Shown one piece after another: positions 61,119 to 64,000 of a DNA stretch of 64,000 nt; the stretch's first letter is position 1; every line of letters begins with the position of its first letter. A model generated the notes under the pieces. It searched no databases and was not told the origin of the DNA. It saw only the letters and a program-made list of their open reading frames with translations. The translations under genes were made by a program, and so were the position numbers. Source of the DNA: Zerene cesonia (taxonomy: Eukaryota; Arthropoda; Insecta; Lepidoptera; Pieridae); contig NC_052119.1 in assembly GCF_012273895.1 (NCBI RefSeq), positions 9,152,705-9,216,704 on the forward strand. The letters run 5' to 3'.

Positions 61119-61264
61119 TTTTTTTTTATGGACAAGTAGGTGATCAGCCTTCTGTGTCCTGCCAGACCGAGACGTTTTTTTTTGTGCGTCCCCACCGGGA
61201 ATCGCACCCAGGACCCCTCGGTTCTACACTCACGCGTTAACCACTGTACCGAGGAGGCGGTCGA
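61119..61264 (-). mobile_element. Second SINE-like family, reverse orientation
   Basis: On the - strand the element starts with a tRNA-like head, containing CAGTGGTTAACGCGTGAG and a degenerate B box CTGGGTGCGATTCCCGG. It ends in a poly(A) run seen here as T at 61119-61127. The head differs from the GATGAT-tailed SINE. Confidence 0.6.
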
Positions 61265-61480
61265 TGTATGTAGGATAAATATAGGCGATATACCTCGTGT
61301 ACAATTAACGACAGAAATAATTTTGAAATGTTCGCCCGAGGTGATTAATTAAAAACCTCATTAGTTTCGGCAGATCAAAATAATGTGTTCAGTTTAGAAT
61401 TTAATCGAACGGCCAAATATCCTACAGGCCGTGAATTTAACGGCGCCGTTTACTAAATGACAGTTGGAAGTTATCAACGA

Positions 61481-61560
61481 GTTTTTTTTTTTTATGAGAT
61501 AGCCAGGCATTTGATTGCAACCCACCTGAATGCAGGTAAGCAATGATGTAATCTAAAGAT
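61481..61560. repeat. T-run-led repeat-like segment
   Basis: T run followed by ATGAGATAGCCAGGCATTTG and an inverted CACCTG...CAGGTA; probably another poly(A)-tailed element on the - strand. Seen once only. Confidence 0.3.
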
Positions 61561-61739
61561 ATGCATGACTAGACAGGGAAGACTATCTAGATGGATAGAT
61601 CCTATAACTTTACGACTAAAGCACAAAGTTGTGGCTATTTTTATACAAAATGAACTTCTAACAAATAGCACTAAAACACAAACTTAAATAATAAATCAAT
61701 ATAACCCTTTTAAAATTTCTCCATAAAACAACAGATCAA

Positions 61740-61771
61740 ATAGTGATAGACGATAATTCGTCTATCACTAT
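61740..61771. repeat. Perfect hairpin with 14-bp arms
   Basis: ATAGTGATAGACGA, loop TAAT, TCGTCTATCACTAT. No T run follows and no gene is adjacent. Confidence 0.7.
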
Positions 61772-62766
61772 GCTAATGCAGGAAAAGCTCATTGCTACAG
61801 CCCTCATTAAGTCAAAATACACTGATCTATCAACGTATCAACGTTGACAAAGAAAAAAACCGTAAAAAAACCTGCAACAAAGTCAATTTCACGTAACAAA
61901 CGCTTTACATAACAGAAGAGTCAATTTATTTAGTCACACAAATCGCCCGCCCCCAGGAATACAAACGAGTGGCATCTTTTTTATGCAAATTTCTGTTTAT
62001 GAAAATCTTTGGAAGTCGATTTTTCGCTGTACCATGAATTATTATTGGTGTTAGAAGGGATGTAACGAGGGCAGATTGAATTTGTCGGTGAATTTACGCG
62101 AATGGCGTTTCAATTACTTACTTTCACTTTCTTGGAAGGTGTGTGTAATACATTGGTGCGGTTTCGAGAATATTATGATCAAAATAAAGCGGCACGTGTT
62201 TATATTATGTGTTCATTTAGATGGCATTTATCCGCTGTTAGCTGGGTTGAGCTTTATATTGATTGCGTAGTAGTATTACATTTTGTAATTGTGTCTTATT
62301 GATGTGTATATTTTAACAGTTTTAATATAAACCGCGTATTCCTTTTTCCGAAGAAAAATCAAGGGCCATTTCTTCTTTCCAATTGACTGTTTTTGTTCTT
62401 TCCAATAATATACTAAACCGATCTGGGTAAATGAAATTTAAGTTAATGCACTAGTAATTTAATTTTATGTTATTTTATCTAGTATCTATAGTTATTATTC
62501 GATAATGTACATTACATTATTATTAAGACATTATATAGGTACATATGTAGGTACTGCTTGTCGCTGTACCTACATCTATAAGTATATCATTTTTATGTAA
62601 ATAAATTGCTTTCTTCGTCCACTCTTTAAATATACGCTGACGAATTTCGCTCCGCTTCATAAATTTTTATGTGTATTTTTGTACTCCTTCTGTTATTCTG
62701 ATATTTTGGAAGTTCTTAAAGTCAAGCATTATAAAATTGGTTTACTCGTTTGTGATTATAATTATA

Positions 62767-62859
62767 ATGAACATGAATGACATTAAAGTTGCTGACACAG
62801 TCGCTGATGGCGTATCGGAAACATATTCAGAAACTGTGGAACCGGTTGGTATAACTTAA
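62767..62859 (+). CDS. Short acidic ORF, possible orphan exon
   Basis: ATG at 62767 reads MNMNDIKVADTVADGVSETY and onward to a stop at 62857-62859 (30 codons). A possible GTATAA donor starts at 62849. It is acidic and less AT-biased than its surroundings. No partner exon was found. It may be a first coding exon of a gene beyond the window, or chance. Confidence 0.2.
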   Translation: MNMNDIKVADTVADGVSETYSETVEPVGIT

Positions 62860-63197
62860 TAACTTCTCTAAATAATATTTTTTAGGTTATTTCTTAAAAT
62901 AAGGTAATTTTTTTAGGTAATTGAGCACACAAATGTGGTAAGCATTTAGCAGATTTGCCTGTCCTCAATGGACGAAAAATATCTGTGCCTTTCTCACGGA
63001 AACATTTCGACGTTAGAACCTTCTAGTGTTCTCCGCTGTATCTTGAGTAAGATCTTCCAATGCACGAGAGAAGCTAATGACTGCTATACTATTAAGATAC
63101 TTTTTTTAAATACTGTTCAAAGATTCTGTACTTTTAACCTACTGTTATTTTGATCTATATTGGTTATTTTGTTAAAAGCATATTTTTTTAGAAAAAA

Positions 63198-63260
63198 CCG
63201 AGCTCTGGTTTGTCTGATGGTAAGTGATAATCATCGCCCATAAACATCAACCAGCTTTCA
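63198..63260 (-). repeat. Fragment of the poly(A)-tailed repeat
   Basis: CCGAGCTCTGGTTTGTCTGA and AATCATCGCCCATAAACATC match the central part of the family. Confidence 0.4.
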
Positions 63261-63754
63261 AAAAAAAAGTTATGATAAAAATCAGTATACTAAGTAAAAA
63301 GTTAACAAACATAAATAATAACAGTCGAATTCATACTTCATACTCTACCCCTTTTTTGTAGTTGGTTGGAAGAAAAAACAATTTTTTTTGACTTGGTAAG
63401 CTTTCCTCGTTAAAAATTCCATTTTTGATCATTGTCTTACAAAATCTCATATTTCCAAAATATGTATATGTATATAATAAAGCGTTTTAAAATTTTCCGA
63501 CAAAAGACGAAAGAAAAAATTTTAAGAATCAAAAATCTGATTAGATATTAACACATAATACTAAGATTTATACACAGTATCAAAAGCGATCGCTGACTTC
63601 TCATACATAGCATAGCGCCCTTGGTAGACATGCCTTCTAAAAGCCTGATGGCACCGTCTGTGGCTGAGTAGATTACACATAATATGTTTCACGTACGATA
63701 TAACATGAGAATTAGTATGATTCTGGTGTGAACATTCGAGATAAAGTACATACA

Positions 63755-63899
63755 TCCTTCTGTTGTTATATACGCGAAAGTAAGAATGTATATGTATCTC
63801 TTTTAAGCAAAAACTTCTCTTGGGATCTGAATGAAATTTGGTACAGAGATAGATTATTTTAGGGAGTAACACGCGAGTAAAGCCGCAGTTTCCAGCTGA
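63755..63899 (+). mobile_element. Helitron-like element, short and diverged
   Basis: TCCTTCTGTTGTTATATACG start, GAAATTTGGTACAGAGAT middle and AAGCCGCAGTTTCCAGCTGA end, which match the plan of the family (TC...CTRR). Confidence 0.45.
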
Positions 63900-64000
63900 T
63901 GACATAATAATATTATGTCAGCTGAATAAGCTATATTTATGTAACAAATATAGTTACGAAAACTGACATTTACTTTCCTACCAGGTTGCCTGGTAGATAT

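Larger units (their letters stand above)
61772..63754. other. AT-rich intergenic sequence
   Basis: Apart from the small ORF at 62767 and the repeat fragment at 63198, two overlapping frames at 62076-62302 are open but show no family signature. Confidence 0.45.

Noticed and set aside
1..64000. CRISPR arrays, prophage, bacterial operons, rRNA clusters
   Set aside because: None is visible; spliced gene structure, SINEs and Helitrons show this is nuclear animal DNA.

Overview
This is an AT-rich eukaryotic genomic window. Its repeats place it in Lepidoptera (moths and butterflies) but do not identify the species. They include short Lep1-type Helitron copies, which open with TCCTACTAATATTATAAATG and close with GCGGGGCGCAGCTAG, and tRNA-derived SINEs with GATGAT tails. 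I see no bacterial operons, CRISPR arrays, rRNA genes or functional tRNA genes.

The only protein-coding gene I can build with confidence is on the + strand, with eight coding exons between 17713 and 30917. Splice sites and phases agree at all seven introns. It encodes a four-helix membrane protein resembling TMEM272. A roughly 310-residue disordered N-terminal region comes first and carries about 14 copies of a R-S/T-P-R-x-S-L-x-P-D/E motif. The reading frame reaches a TAG inside exon 7 (530 residues), yet a coding-like, stop-free frame continues in phase for 76 more codons through exon 8. This is the most interesting observation in the window. It suggests stop-codon readthrough, or use of a tandem 3' splice site in which the TAG itself supplies the AG.

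Layout: 1-17647 is upstream sequence and/or 5' intron dotted with SINEs, Helitron copies and a poly(A)-tailed repeat family. The gene fills 17648 to about 31600. Its introns hold a 580-bp TA-flanked inverted-repeat transposon, a 52-bp-arm fold-back, Helitron copies, the poly(A)-tailed repeat and a 196-bp hexanucleotide array starting 15 bp after a splice donor. A small antisense ORF of unknown origin lies in intron 5. From about 31600 to 64000 the sequence is gene-poor. It contains a broken RTE-type reverse transcriptase that spans an assembly gap, further SINE and Helitron copies, and three N runs (1000, 10 and 1000 bases).

The mobile elements appear related. The GATGAT-tailed SINE shares its last roughly 45 bp with the 3' end of the RTE element in this same window, as expected if the RTE machinery mobilises the SINE. 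Most other short ORFs in the window fall in repeats or are chance AT-rich frames and are not annotated as genes.
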